Assembly (NCBI RefSeq): GCF_000317125.1 | Contig: NC_019695.1 | Location: 2,654,336-2,718,335, forward strand | Length of the DNA stretch: 64,000 bases | Source of the DNA: Chroococcidiopsis thermalis PCC 7203 | GTDB taxonomy: Bacteria > Cyanobacteriota > Cyanobacteriia > Cyanobacteriales > Chroococcidiopsidaceae | Direction: 5' to 3' | In this document: positions 35,356-44,257 of the stretch, in pieces | Position numbering within the stretch: the stretch's first letter is position 1 | Layout of the letters: the number at the start of each line of letters is the position of its first letter | Notes under the pieces: generated by a model | Seen by the model: the letters and a program-made list of their open reading frames with translations, nothing else | Told to the model about the DNA's origin: nothing | The model's database searches: none | Position numbers and translations under genes: made by a program

Positions 35356-35832
35356 TCAGTTAGATTTTAAAGCTTCGTCTAGCACTTTTCGCGCTTCTTC
35401 TGCTTTAGCTTTTGCTTCCTGATAGCGGACATTTGCTTGAGCAAAAGTTTTTAGTACTTTAAATCCTTCCTTCAATCGAGCGATTTCTTCATCACTGACA
35501 GATTTATCGGTAAATAGCACGTCAACCGCTTTACGAATTTCCAACGCCTCCGTGCGAGATTCTTGTACCTTCAGCTTTAAGGTAGCTAAGTTATTAAGTA
35601 TCTGTACGGCTTGGGTAATTGCATCCTCATCGCTACTGAGATTATCCATCGGCTGTTCTTTGACTTCAATCAATTGCTGCGAACTAAATCCCTCCGCTAA
35701 ATCGGTGGGTAGTTCCCCAGCATCGATTAGTTCCATCAGCCGATCCATCGCTTTATCGCGAGCTTTGGCTGAATCTTTACCAGAGACATTCAGGACAACT
35801 TCTGGAGCTTGAGGGAGAGTATATTTCGCCAT
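35356..35832 (-). CDS. Conserved hypothetical coiled-coil protein
   Basis: 158 residues. The N-terminal 60 residues form a compact segment (YTLPQAPEVVLNVSGKDSAKARDKAMDRLMELIDAGELP). The rest is strongly helical and charged, with a likely coiled coil at about 75-155 (LATLKLKVQESRTEALEIRKAV, FAQANVRYQEAKAKAEEARKVLDEALK). No known domain is recognised. It is convergent with the esterase gene. Confidence 0.7.
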   Translation of the reverse strand: MAKYTLPQAPEVVLNVSGKDSAKARDKAMDRLMELIDAGELPTDLAEGFSSQQLIEVKEQPMDNLSSDEDAITQAVQILNNLATLKLKVQESRTEALEIRKAVDVLFTDKSVSDEEIARLKEGFKVLKTFAQANVRYQEAKAKAEEARKVLDEALKSN

Positions 35833-36199
35833 AACCTAATTATATGCAAGAAGAGTTGCACAGCTACACTGTTGTAACAAGCGCGATCGCGTTACATGCT
35901 TTATTTTACGGTAAAAGTCAACTGTTATAGTACATGGGTATTGATTGGTAATTGGTAATTGGTAATTGGTAGTTGGTAGTTGGTAGTTGCTCCTCTACCC
36001 CTCTGCGCCTCTGCTCCCAGCTCGTCCCAGCTCGTCCCTGCTCCCTACTCTTTTAATTGGTGAAGAAAGCACGATTGAGGTTGTTGTTTGTCCGTAGTGA
36101 CTAAGTTGCTCGATTAGCCTTTCGAGATGGGTCAATTATCAGCGACCAGCGACCAGTTAATTCTTTCTTACGATTTACGACTTACGACTTACTAATCTT
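35833..36199. other. 367-bp gap with short tandem repeats, no gene
   Basis: GGTAATT/GGTAGTT heptamers run from 35945 to 35987, followed by CTCTGC- and CAGCTCGTCC-type repeats to about 36050. Promoters of the flanking divergent genes must lie here; none is clear. Confidence 0.6.
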
Positions 36200-36802
36200 A
36201 TGGAAATTAACTTACTACTACGGGGACTAACAATTGGCTTGGCGATCGCCGCACCTGTAGGACCCATTGGTATCCTCTGCATTCGCCAGTCACTTGCATT
36301 CGGTTGGCTACATGGATTTGTAGCTGGTTTAGGCGCAGCAACAGCAGATGCAATGTATGGTTGTGTGGCTGCATTTGGACTTACCTTCGTCACTAACTTC
36401 TTAATCGAACAACAGTTTTGGCTGCGGTTGGTTGGCGGTGCTTTCCTGTGCTACTTGGGGGTCAAAACATTTATTAGTATGCCATCTGAAACTGCGGCAT
36501 CCACCAGAGGCAACACTCTTACTAGAGTTTATACTTCAACATGGATGCTCACACTGACAAATCCTGCAACAATCTTAGCTTTTGCAGCTATTTTTTCTGG
36601 ATTAGGCTTAGCCAGCATCAAACAAAATTACCTATCAGCAATCCTCCTAGTAATTGGAGTTTTTTGCGGCTCTGCACTGTGGTGGCTGCTATTGAGTACT
36701 ACCGTCACGCTAGCAAAGACAAAACTGAATTTGAACTGGGTCAATCGCCTTTCAGGTATCGTCATCGTAGCATTTGGAATTATCGCATTACTAAATTTGT
36801 GA
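36200..36802 (+). CDS. LysE/RhtB-family exporter
   Basis: A 200-residue protein with six hydrophobic segments. It begins LLRGLTIGLAIAAPVGPIGILCIRQSLAFG, the LysE-family motif GxxxGxxxxxPGP(I) in its cyanobacterial form, followed by GLGAATADAMYG, and TNPATILAFAAIF in the fourth segment. Family members export amino acids or related metabolites by proton exchange. The substrate is not predictable. Confidence 0.87.
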   Translation: MEINLLLRGLTIGLAIAAPVGPIGILCIRQSLAFGWLHGFVAGLGAATADAMYGCVAAFGLTFVTNFLIEQQFWLRLVGGAFLCYLGVKTFISMPSETAASTRGNTLTRVYTSTWMLTLTNPATILAFAAIFSGLGLASIKQNYLSAILLVIGVFCGSALWWLLLSTTVTLAKTKLNLNWVNRLSGIVIVAFGIIALLNL

Positions 36803-37405
36803 CACCTCACATAAAAATCCCTTTGTGTTCTTCTTTGCGTCTACTCCACGAGAAGCCGCTTTGCGTCTTTGCGCCTAACGCTACGCTTCGCCTACGGCTG
36901 ATGCGTGACACAAAATCATGCTTGTAAATTTTTCTATTTATCGGATAACTGTTGCAAAACAGACAGAAAATTTGCCTACTCTAAGCCTATAAACTCGCAC
37001 TTAAGATGCGATCGCTTTTGCAATTAAATATTAAATTTAATGAATTTACTTAAACTAAGTTAAATGCACCCGCCAAAAATCATCAAGGGGTAGTATTTTT
37101 CGGCAGGAAAATGGTACTCTGTTCGCTTATAGCTATAAATTAAATTCTCACAATAAATCCTCATAGATTCGTTCCCATCGTTCGCGATCGCAATCTGACT
37201 GGAACTACCGATCTTTAACAGTGACCAGCGACCAGTGACCAGTGACCACGCACCACTCTTTCTTGATAACTGATAACTGATAACAGACGTTACATGTAAC
37301 GTCTCTACACTGATAACTGACAACTGATTTAAAGGCTTACCTACTGTTTTCTCGATCGTTCCTATCTGTACCGTTTGCCCAAAACATTAATCGAACTCAG
37401 GATCT
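36803..37405. other. 603-bp gap with repeats, no gene
   Basis: It contains a repeat with AACGCTACGCTTCGCCTACG at 36879-36898 (partner at 59427-59455 in reverse), AGTGACC repeats (37220-37250), TGATAACTGATAAC repeats and a truncated GACGTTACATGTAACGTC palindrome (37284-37310). Nothing codes convincingly. Confidence 0.6.
36828..36917. repeat. Dispersed repeat, copy 1
   Basis: It reads TTTGTGTTCTTCTTTGCGTC, then AACGCTACGCTTCGCCTACG, then CTGATGCGTGACA. The reverse-oriented copy at 59419-59483 shares all three blocks but lacks the 35-bp insert with CTCCACGAGAAGCC. Confidence 0.75.
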
Positions 37406-40400
37406 ATGTTACTGAGCATTGCCAATACATTCATTAGGCGACCAGTCTTAACGACAGTCTGTACCGTGGTTATCCTTTTACTAGGAGCAATTTGCATTCC
37501 GCTATTGCCCTTAGATAAACTCCCAGAAATGGCATTAAAACAAGTTACCGTGACAGCAAATTATCTCGGTAGCGATGCCAAAACCACAGAAGAAAACGTT
37601 ACCACCGTACTAGAACGACAGATCAACGGTACTGAGCGGGCTGTATATATGTCCTCTCAGACAACGAATAATGGTGACACGACCATTAACGTCTCCTTTC
37701 CCACGGAGATGGACAGAAATACCGCTCAAGTCCTCGTTCAAAACAACGTTGCCGTAGCTGAAGCAGAACTACCAGAAGAGGTAAATCGCACGGGTGTTGT
37801 TACGCAAAAACAATCTCCAACAATTACTATTGCTTATGCCTTTTATTCAGAGAAAAACGAGCAAGGTAACTATATCTACGACAACGTATTTATTAGTAAT
37901 TATGTCGATCGCCTGATTTTTGATGAAATCAAACGGATCGAGGGCGTAGGCAACTTAAGAATAATTGGCGAACGAAGATATGCAATGCGGATCTGGCTCA
38001 ATCCCGATGCCTTGGCTGCGAGAAATTTATCAGCTCAAGATGTCATTAACGCTATTTCCGAGCAAAACATTCAAGTAGGGGCGGGTAGAATCGGTCAGCA
38101 GCCGACCCAAGCCAAGCACGACTATGAAATCGCCTTACGCGCGATCGGTCGCTTTACGACTCCCGAAGAGGCTGAAGATATTGTCGTGCAAGTGGGTCAA
38201 AACGGGACGCTAACGCGGCTCAAAGATGTCGGTCGCGCTGAAGTTGGAGCGCAAGACTATAGCGCCACGACTCTATTTGATGGCGCTCCTTCAGTTATTT
38301 TATTAGCCTATCAATTGCCTGGAAGTAATGCTTGGAATACAGCCAACTTAATTAAGGCGAGGATGGCGGAGTTAGAGCAAAGTTTTCCGCCAGGATTGAA
38401 AGCAACGGTTGGTTTAGACAATACGTTGTTCGTCTCAGCTTCCCTAGATGAAGCCTTTAAAACTTTAATGGAAGCGATCGCCTTAGTCTTTTTGGTAATC
38501 TTTATTTTCCTCCAAGACTGGCGTACCACAATTATTCCCGCCCTGGCAATTCCCGTGTCCTTAATTGGGGCGATGGCGTTTGCTTTTATGTTTGGGTTTA
38601 GCCTGAATCAGTTAACGCTATTCGGGGTAATTTTAGCCACAGGTCTAGTTGTAGACGATGGGATTGTGGTTGTAGAAGCGATCGCCGCTAAATTATCTCA
38701 GGGAATGCGACCAGTGCAAGCTGCGATCGATGCGATGGGAGAACTGACTGGGGCAATTATTGCTACCTCTGTGGTGCTGATGGCAGTATTTATTCCCGTG
38801 ACCTTCTTTCCAGGCACGACGGGAATTGTCTACAGACAGTTTGCCTTAATTATTGCCTTTGCGATCGCTATTTCTACCTTCAACGCTCTTACCTTTTCCC
38901 CTAGCATGTCAGCCATCATCATGCGACGACAGCAGGAGGTGCATGGACCCTTGGGCTGGTTTTTTGGCTGGTTTAATCGCGGGTTTGACTGGTTTAAAGA
39001 ACAGTATGGTAAGTCAGTAGAATTTCTAATCCGCCTGCGGATGATAGTCATCCCAATTTTTCTCGCAGGCTTAATTGCAACAGGTTGGCTTTATCAGACT
39101 ACACCCCAAGGATTTATTCCCGAAGAAGATCAAGGCTATTTCTTTGCGATCGCCGAAGCTCCTTCGGGTGTCTCTTTAAATTACACCACTAATCTCGTCC
39201 AAAAAGTTACCCAGATTATCAAACCCCTGCCAGAAGTCGAACACGTAGTTGGGAATGCGGGCTTTGGTTTTCAAGGTAATGCTAGCAACAAAGCGCTGTT
39301 TTTCGTCAAGCTTAAAGATTGGGAAGAACGCCCCGGTGCAGATAAGTCAATTTTCGGACTCCTGCAACAAATTAACCAAAAATTGCAAGCAAACGTTCCC
39401 GAAGCCAGACTAATCGCCGTCAACGCACCACCAGTGGATGGTTTAGGGAGTACGGGTGGCTTCGAGATGTACATCCAAAACCGCCAAGCCTTACCAATGG
39501 AAGCTTTAATTGATAACACGCAAAAAGTGGTCGAAGCAGCAAGAAAGCGTCCAGAGTTAGCGGGTGTATTTACTCAATTTACCTTCGGTGCGCCGATGAT
39601 GGAAATCTCCATCGATCGCGAACAAGCTAAAGCCCTCAACGTTCAATTAAGCGATATTTTCAATACGATGCAGACATATTTGGGGGCGAGATATGTCAAC
39701 CAATATGTCCTCGGCGGACGACTGTATCGCGTGCAAGTGCAAGCAGAAGAGACATCGCGCTCCAATCCCGACGATATCGGTCGTTTGTACGTCCGTTCTG
39801 TAGATGGGAATTCCGTACCACTGAGTAATGTGGTGAAAGTCGAGCAAATGACCTATCCACCAATTATTACTCACTACAACGTTTATCCATCGATTAACAT
39901 TCAAGGCGCACCCGCCCCAGGTTACAGTACCGGACAAGCGATGAGAGCAATGGAAGAGGTAGCAGAGCAAGTATTGCAACCAGGATTCGGTTACGCCTGG
40001 ACGGGAACGGCTTTTCAAGAAAAAGCTTCTGGTGGTGCTGCCCCGATTATTTTCGGTTTAGCCTTTGTGATGGTGTTTTTAGTCTTGGCAGCGCAGTACG
40101 AAAGCTACGTCGATCCCATCATCATCATGATTACCGTACCTTTAGCAATTTTAGGCGCGATCGGGGCGTTGCTGCTCCGTGCCAATTTGCTCCAAGCAGG
40201 TTCGGTTTGGCCTGTTGTCAACAATAACATTTACGCTCAAGTTGCTCTCGTGATGCTGATCGGCTTAGCCAGTAAAAACGCAATTCTGATCGTAGAATTT
40301 GCCAACCAGTCAGCAGAACTAGGTATGAGCTACACCAAAGCAGCAATTCGAGCCGCAGAGGAGCGCTTGCGACCGATTCTGATGACAGCAATTTCTGGTT

Positions 40401-40630
40401 TAGTTGGTTTTTGGCCTTTGGTCATAGCGGCGGGTGCAGGAGCCATGAGTCGCTGGTCTTTAGGAACGGCACTATTCGGCGGCTACCTATTTTCGACGCT
40501 ATTGAGTCTGTTCTTAGTCCCGGTGCTGTACGTTGTCATTAAGAATATGGAAGAAAATTTCTTGAAACCAAGTAAACCAAAACAGATTCAGCCTAAAGAA
40601 GACAGACAGCCGCAACCATTGGCTAGATGA
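37406..40630 (+). CDS. RND efflux pump inner-membrane transporter (HAE1/AcrB family)
   Basis: A complete 1074-residue AcrB-type protomer. The N-terminal segment is FIRRPVLTTVCTVVILL. The TM4 proton-relay acidic pair lies in GLVVDDGIVVVEAI, the TM10 lysine in IGLASKNAILIVEFA, and the TM11 region in RPILMTAISGLVGFWPL. Two large periplasmic loops follow TM1 and TM7. Such pumps export hydrophobic drugs or lipids by proton exchange. No membrane-fusion or TolC gene is adjacent, so partners are encoded elsewhere. A 31-codon membrane ORF lies 163 bp downstream. Confidence 0.93.
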   Translation: MLLSIANTFIRRPVLTTVCTVVILLLGAICIPLLPLDKLPEMALKQVTVTANYLGSDAKTTEENVTTVLERQINGTERAVYMSSQTTNNGDTTINVSFPTEMDRNTAQVLVQNNVAVAEAELPEEVNRTGVVTQKQSPTITIAYAFYSEKNEQGNYIYDNVFISNYVDRLIFDEIKRIEGVGNLRIIGERRYAMRIWLNPDALAARNLSAQDVINAISEQNIQVGAGRIGQQPTQAKHDYEIALRAIGRFTTPEEAEDIVVQVGQNGTLTRLKDVGRAEVGAQDYSATTLFDGAPSVILLAYQLPGSNAWNTANLIKARMAELEQSFPPGLKATVGLDNTLFVSASLDEAFKTLMEAIALVFLVIFIFLQDWRTTIIPALAIPVSLIGAMAFAFMFGFSLNQLTLFGVILATGLVVDDGIVVVEAIAAKLSQGMRPVQAAIDAMGELTGAIIATSVVLMAVFIPVTFFPGTTGIVYRQFALIIAFAIAISTFNALTFSPSMSAIIMRRQQEVHGPLGWFFGWFNRGFDWFKEQYGKSVEFLIRLRMIVIPIFLAGLIATGWLYQTTPQGFIPEEDQGYFFAIAEAPSGVSLNYTTNLVQKVTQIIKPLPEVEHVVGNAGFGFQGNASNKALFFVKLKDWEERPGADKSIFGLLQQINQKLQANVPEARLIAVNAPPVDGLGSTGGFEMYIQNRQALPMEALIDNTQKVVEAARKRPELAGVFTQFTFGAPMMEISIDREQAKALNVQLSDIFNTMQTYLGARYVNQYVLGGRLYRVQVQAEETSRSNPDDIGRLYVRSVDGNSVPLSNVVKVEQMTYPPIITHYNVYPSINIQGAPAPGYSTGQAMRAMEEVAEQVLQPGFGYAWTGTAFQEKASGGAAPIIFGLAFVMVFLVLAAQYESYVDPIIIMITVPLAILGAIGALLLRANLLQAGSVWPVVNNNIYAQVALVMLIGLASKNAILIVEFANQSAELGMSYTKAAIRAAEERLRPILMTAISGLVGFWPLVIAAGAGAMSRWSLGTALFGGYLFSTLLSLFLVPVLYVVIKNMEENFLKPSKPKQIQPKEDRQPQPLAR

Positions 40631-40684
40631 TTTGTCATTTGTCATTCGTCATTGTTGGTTAATTAATTGTGATTTCTGACTCCT

Positions 40685-40752
40685 GTACGGGCGGGTTTTG
40701 GACGAAGCGTTCTTGCCACAAGCCATGAATCTGTTGCTAAACCCGCCCCTAC
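40685..40752. repeat. GTACGGGCGGGTTT hairpin
   Basis: The arms GTACGGGCGGGTTT and AAACCCGCCCCTAC surround a loop of about 40 bp; same family as the tandem pair at 12038. Confidence 0.8.
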
Positions 40753-40793
40753 AACTACTGACTTACCCATTACCAATTACCCATTACCAAACC

Positions 40794-40889
40794 ATGTTTC
40801 GCAAATGGACTCTTGACGACTGGATCAACCACGTTTTGTTTATAGCTACAATTCTGTATCTGTTTTACTCCTTCTTTTTGCACCACTGA
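40794..40889 (+). CDS. Putative 31-residue single-pass membrane protein
   Basis: The ATG at 40794 gives 31 codons: a charged start (MFRKWTLDDWINH), one hydrophobic helix (VLFIATILYLFYSFFL) and a His-His end. The frame is open 32 codons upstream, but that part is hairpin and heptamer repeat. There is no clear ribosome binding site. It lies downstream of the RND pump on the same strand; a role as a small pump subunit (as AcrZ is for AcrB) is only a positional analogy. Confidence 0.42.
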   Translation: MFRKWTLDDWINHVLFIATILYLFYSFFLHH

Positions 40890-40899
40890 GCAGTTATCA

Positions 40900-40985
40900 G
40901 GGAGCAGGGAGCGCACGAGTAGGGAGCAGCGACAAATGACAAATGACGAATGACAAATGACGAATGACAAATGACGAATGACAAA
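40900..40985. repeat. ATGACAAATGACGA tandem repeat
   Basis: About six alternating copies of the heptamers AATGACA and AATGACG, of the short tandem repeat type, between the small ORF and the DUF4336 gene. Confidence 0.75.
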
Positions 40986-41030
40986 AAAACAGCAAAATAG
41001 TAATTGAGGATACATCTGTAGGAGCGATTC

Positions 41031-42218
41031 ATGCATTCAAGCACCCAGCCGCAGGATTTGGCGTGGCAGTTCTGGCTGGCTTTACCACTCTATCCATTTG
41101 GCAAGCGGCGGACGCTTTGCACGGAAGTTGTGCGGGATACGATCTGGACGTTCGACCAGCTTCAGGGCTTTTTCTATGCGGTTGTCACGATTCGGATGAC
41201 TGTTGTTAAGCTTAATGCTGGTGGTTTGTTGATCTATGCACCCGTTGCCCCAACAAAAGAGTGCATTCGCATGGTGAATGAGTTGGTGGCAAAGTATGGT
41301 GATGTGAAGTATATTATTTTGCCTACCAGTTCGGGATTGGAACACAAGATTTTTGTTGGTCCTTTCGCTCGATGTTTTCCTCAATCCCAGGTTTTCGTGG
41401 CTCCGAATCAGTGGAGTTTTCCGCTTAATTTACCGCTGTCGTGGTTGGGATTTCCCCGAAAACGCACTCAAGTACTACCGGAAAACTCTAAACAGGCTCC
41501 CTTTGGGGCAGAATTCGACTATGCCGTGTTGGATCTGGACTTAGGCAAGGGGTCTTTTGCAGAAGTCGCACTTCTCCACAAGCGATCGCGCACTCTGCTA
41601 TTAACTGATTCCATCATCTCCATCCCAGAAGAACCACCCGCGCTTTTGCAGTTAGATCCGTATCCTTTGCTGTTTCATGCGAGAGATAGTGGGGACGAGG
41701 CAATGGAAGACACTCCCGCCAATCGCCGTAAGGGATGGCAGCGGATTTGCTTGTTTGCAACTTACTTCCGTCCTGGGACGGTGGAAACAGCAGGACTGGT
41801 GCAGATGTTAAGCGATGCTGCCAAAGCCAAAGAGCGATCGCGACAAGCTTACTTTGGCTTATACCCGTTCCGTTGGCAAGCAGGATGGCAGCGATCGTTC
41901 GATATGCTCCGTAGCAACGGTCGTCCGTTTGTCGCTCCAATCTTGCAAACTCTAATTTTTCCCCAAGCACCACAACAAGTTTTAGACTGGGCAGATAAGG
42001 TAGCAACTTGGGATTTCGGGCGGATTATTAGCTGTCACCTTGACGCACCGATCGCTACAACTCCTTATGAATTCCGACAGGCTTTTGCTTGCCTAGAACA
42101 AAATCCCCGCACGAGCCAAAATGCGCCTCTACCAGAAGCAGATTTTGGATTCTTGCGGCAACTGGAAACATTTTTAGTCAGATATGGCGTTGCCACACCA
42201 GCTAAAGAGAAAGTTTAA
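41031..42218 (+). CDS. DUF4336 domain protein
   Basis: A 395-residue soluble protein matching the DUF4336 pattern: FWLALPLYPFGKRRTLCTEVV near the start, VTIRMTVVKLNAGGLLIYAPVAPT, VKYIILPTSSGLEHKIFVGPFA, and LLTDSIISIPEEPP. The family resembles a metallo-beta-lactamase fold in which LPTSSGLEHK stands at the HxHxDH-like position; activity is not established. Common in cyanobacteria and plastid-bearing eukaryotes. Confidence 0.82.
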   Translation: MHSSTQPQDLAWQFWLALPLYPFGKRRTLCTEVVRDTIWTFDQLQGFFYAVVTIRMTVVKLNAGGLLIYAPVAPTKECIRMVNELVAKYGDVKYIILPTSSGLEHKIFVGPFARCFPQSQVFVAPNQWSFPLNLPLSWLGFPRKRTQVLPENSKQAPFGAEFDYAVLDLDLGKGSFAEVALLHKRSRTLLLTDSIISIPEEPPALLQLDPYPLLFHARDSGDEAMEDTPANRRKGWQRICLFATYFRPGTVETAGLVQMLSDAAKAKERSRQAYFGLYPFRWQAGWQRSFDMLRSNGRPFVAPILQTLIFPQAPQQVLDWADKVATWDFGRIISCHLDAPIATTPYEFRQAFACLEQNPRTSQNAPLPEADFGFLRQLETFLVRYGVATPAKEKV

Positions 42219-42237
42219 CAAACAGTTATCAGTCAGC

Positions 42238-42265
42238 GTACAGACGTTACATGTAACGTCTGTAC
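42238..42265. repeat. 28-bp perfect palindrome (GACGTTACATGTAACGTC)
   Basis: The half-site GTACAGACGTTACA is followed by its exact complement. A member of the palindrome family also found at 13424, 17246, 37284, 47919, 49234 and 63442. Confidence 0.85.
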
Positions 42266-42377
42266 AAAGTTGTCAGTTGACTTGTTCTTACACCCCACAC
42301 CCCATTCTTTTCACTAGTTACTGGTTCAATGCGGCAGTATATACTTAATGTCAGGAAGCGTCGCCAGACTGTGATTC

Positions 42378-43802
42378 ATGAACTCAGAATTGTTGACAAG
42401 ATTGCGCGCTTGCTGTAAGGATGAAGCGGCATTCGAGCAGATGCAACAACTTCTGATTGACAAAATTCAACCTTTAAAGCAAGAAATAGAGCGCGCGAAT
42501 TTACAGGTAGAAAGGCAGAAAGCCCTGTTTAACGCGATCGCCCGACTCCGAGAACCCCTCGATCTTGAAGCGATTTTTCAAGCCACGGCTACTGAGGTGC
42601 GTCAACTTTTGGTAGCAGACCGAGTGGGAATGTTTCGCTTCTATGCTGATTCTGGTTGGAATGATGGAGAATTTGTGTCTGAGGATGTTGCCGCTGATTT
42701 TGGCTCAGCCATAGCGCAGAAAGTCCACGATCGTTGCTTTGGCGATCGATATGCCATCCATTACCAACAGGGACGGGTGCAGGCAGTTGCCGACATCTAC
42801 GACGCTGGGCTGAGTGACTGCCACATTGAGATCCTCGCCCGATTTCAAGTTCGGGCTAACTTGGTCGTGCCACTCCTACAGGGACAAAATCTCTGGGGAT
42901 TGCTCTGCATTCATCAATGTCGCGCCCCGCGTCAGTGGCAGGAAACCGAGATCGAATTTGTCCATCAGATTGCCAATCATCTAGGGGTGGCTCTCCAGCA
43001 CGCCGAACTACTTGCAGAATTACGGGCAGAGATTGTCGAACGACAGCAAGCCGAACAACGCGCTCAAGAGTTGAATCAGGAATTGCAGCAAGCGATCGTC
43101 GAACTGAAGGCGGTGAATAAGGAATTGGAAGCCTTTAGCTATTCAGTCTCCCACGATCTACGCGCGCCCTTACGCAGTATTGACGGCTTTAGCCAGGCAT
43201 TGCTGGAAGACTGCCTTGACCAATTAGATAGTACCGGACAAGACTATCTGCACCGCATCCGCTCCGCTACCCAGCGGATGGGGCAGTTGATTGACGATCT
43301 CCTCACCCTATCGCGAGTTACTCGCAGCGAGATGAGCAGGGAATCAGTCGCTCTGAGCCGATTAGCCAGTCGTATCTGCACGGATTTACAGATGGCTCAT
43401 CCAGATCGGCAGGTGGAGTTTGCAGTTCAACCTGGTTTAGTTGTCCAAGGAGATCCCCGTCTGCTGGAAGTTTTATTAGATAATTTATTGAATAATGCTT
43501 GGAAATTTACCTCTAGGCAGTTGCAGGCAAAAATTGAATTTGGGGCGATCGCACAGGAAAATGGGATTCCCGCTTTCTTTGTGCGGGATGATGGCGTAGG
43601 CTTTGACATGGTTTATGCTGACAAGTTATTTAGACCGTTCCAGCGATTGCATGGTATGAACGAATTTTTCGGTAATGGAATTGGACTTGCTACAGTGCAG
43701 CGAATCGTGCATCGGCATGGGGGACGGGTGTGGGCAGAAGGGGCATTGACACGGGGAGCAACGTTTTATTTCACGCTCTTCGCAGAGGAGGTCGAGGCAT
43801 GA
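42378..43802 (+). CDS. Cyanobacteriochrome-like GAF sensor histidine kinase
   Basis: A bilin-type GAF domain (about 60-207), a helical linker, HisKA with H259 (FSYSVSHDLRAPL) and HATPase_c (NLLNNAWKF, RDDGVGFDM, GNGIGLATV). The GAF has the Cys-His chromophore motif C148-H149 in AGLSDCHIEIL, and a D118-R-C120-F121 (DXCF) motif 28 residues earlier, the spacing of DXCF cyanobacteriochromes that form a second thioether. This predicts a blue/green-type photosensor kinase. Its stop overlaps the start of an Rcp1-like regulator by 4 bp. Without bilin binding it would simply be a GAF kinase. Confidence 0.85.
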   Translation: MNSELLTRLRACCKDEAAFEQMQQLLIDKIQPLKQEIERANLQVERQKALFNAIARLREPLDLEAIFQATATEVRQLLVADRVGMFRFYADSGWNDGEFVSEDVAADFGSAIAQKVHDRCFGDRYAIHYQQGRVQAVADIYDAGLSDCHIEILARFQVRANLVVPLLQGQNLWGLLCIHQCRAPRQWQETEIEFVHQIANHLGVALQHAELLAELRAEIVERQQAEQRAQELNQELQQAIVELKAVNKELEAFSYSVSHDLRAPLRSIDGFSQALLEDCLDQLDSTGQDYLHRIRSATQRMGQLIDDLLTLSRVTRSEMSRESVALSRLASRICTDLQMAHPDRQVEFAVQPGLVVQGDPRLLEVLLDNLLNNAWKFTSRQLQAKIEFGAIAQENGIPAFFVRDDGVGFDMVYADKLFRPFQRLHGMNEFFGNGIGLATVQRIVHRHGGRVWAEGALTRGATFYFTLFAEEVEA

Positions 43803-44248
43803 ATGGGAATGGCGATCGCAAAGTCATTCTTCTCGTAGAAGATAATCCTGACGACGAAGCATTGGCAATCCGCGCCCTTAAACGCCATCACATCGGGAAT
43901 GATATTGTCGTCGCCCATGATGGAGTCGAAGCCCTGGACTACCTGTTTGGCACGGGCATATATGCACAACGAGATGTCAGCAGTAAACCGACCGTAGTTT
44001 TGTTGGATCTAAAGCTACCTCGCGTCGATGGGCTTGAAGTTTTACGCCGTTTACGGGAAGATGAACGCACTAAACTATTGCCCGTGGTCGTCTTGACGAC
44101 TTCTAGCGAAGAGCGAGATTTGCTCAATAGTTACAGCTTGGGGTGCAACAGTTATATTCGCAAACCCGTGGATTTTCTTCAGTTTTCCGAGGCAATTCGG
44201 CAATTAGGGATGTATTGGCTATTGATGAACGAACCACCACCGCTTTAG
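43799..44248 (+). CDS. Single-domain response regulator, Rcp1-like
   Basis: Start ATG at 43799 in an ATGA overlap with the kinase; the open frame upstream of it is out-of-frame kinase sequence. A 149-residue REC domain: LLVEDNPDDE, phospho-acceptor D70 in VVLLDLKLPRVDGLEVL, TTSSEERD and the lysine in YIRKPVDF. The DNPDD acidic pocket and the C-terminal QLGMYWLLMNEPPP match regulators paired with cyanobacterial phytochromes (Rcp1 family). It is the likely phosphoryl acceptor from the upstream kinase. Confidence 0.9.
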   Translation: MNGNGDRKVILLVEDNPDDEALAIRALKRHHIGNDIVVAHDGVEALDYLFGTGIYAQRDVSSKPTVVLLDLKLPRVDGLEVLRRLREDERTKLLPVVVLTTSSEERDLLNSYSLGCNSYIRKPVDFLQFSEAIRQLGMYWLLMNEPPPL

Positions 44249-44257
44249 GAAAGCGCG

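Noticed and set aside
36541-36927. 128-codon plus-strand ORF
   Set aside because: It overlaps the LysE exporter in another frame, and its end is the dispersed repeat.
43730-43798. Upstream start for the Rcp1-like regulator
   Set aside because: The extra residues are out-of-frame kinase sequence; the ATGA overlap at 43799 gives a normal REC start.
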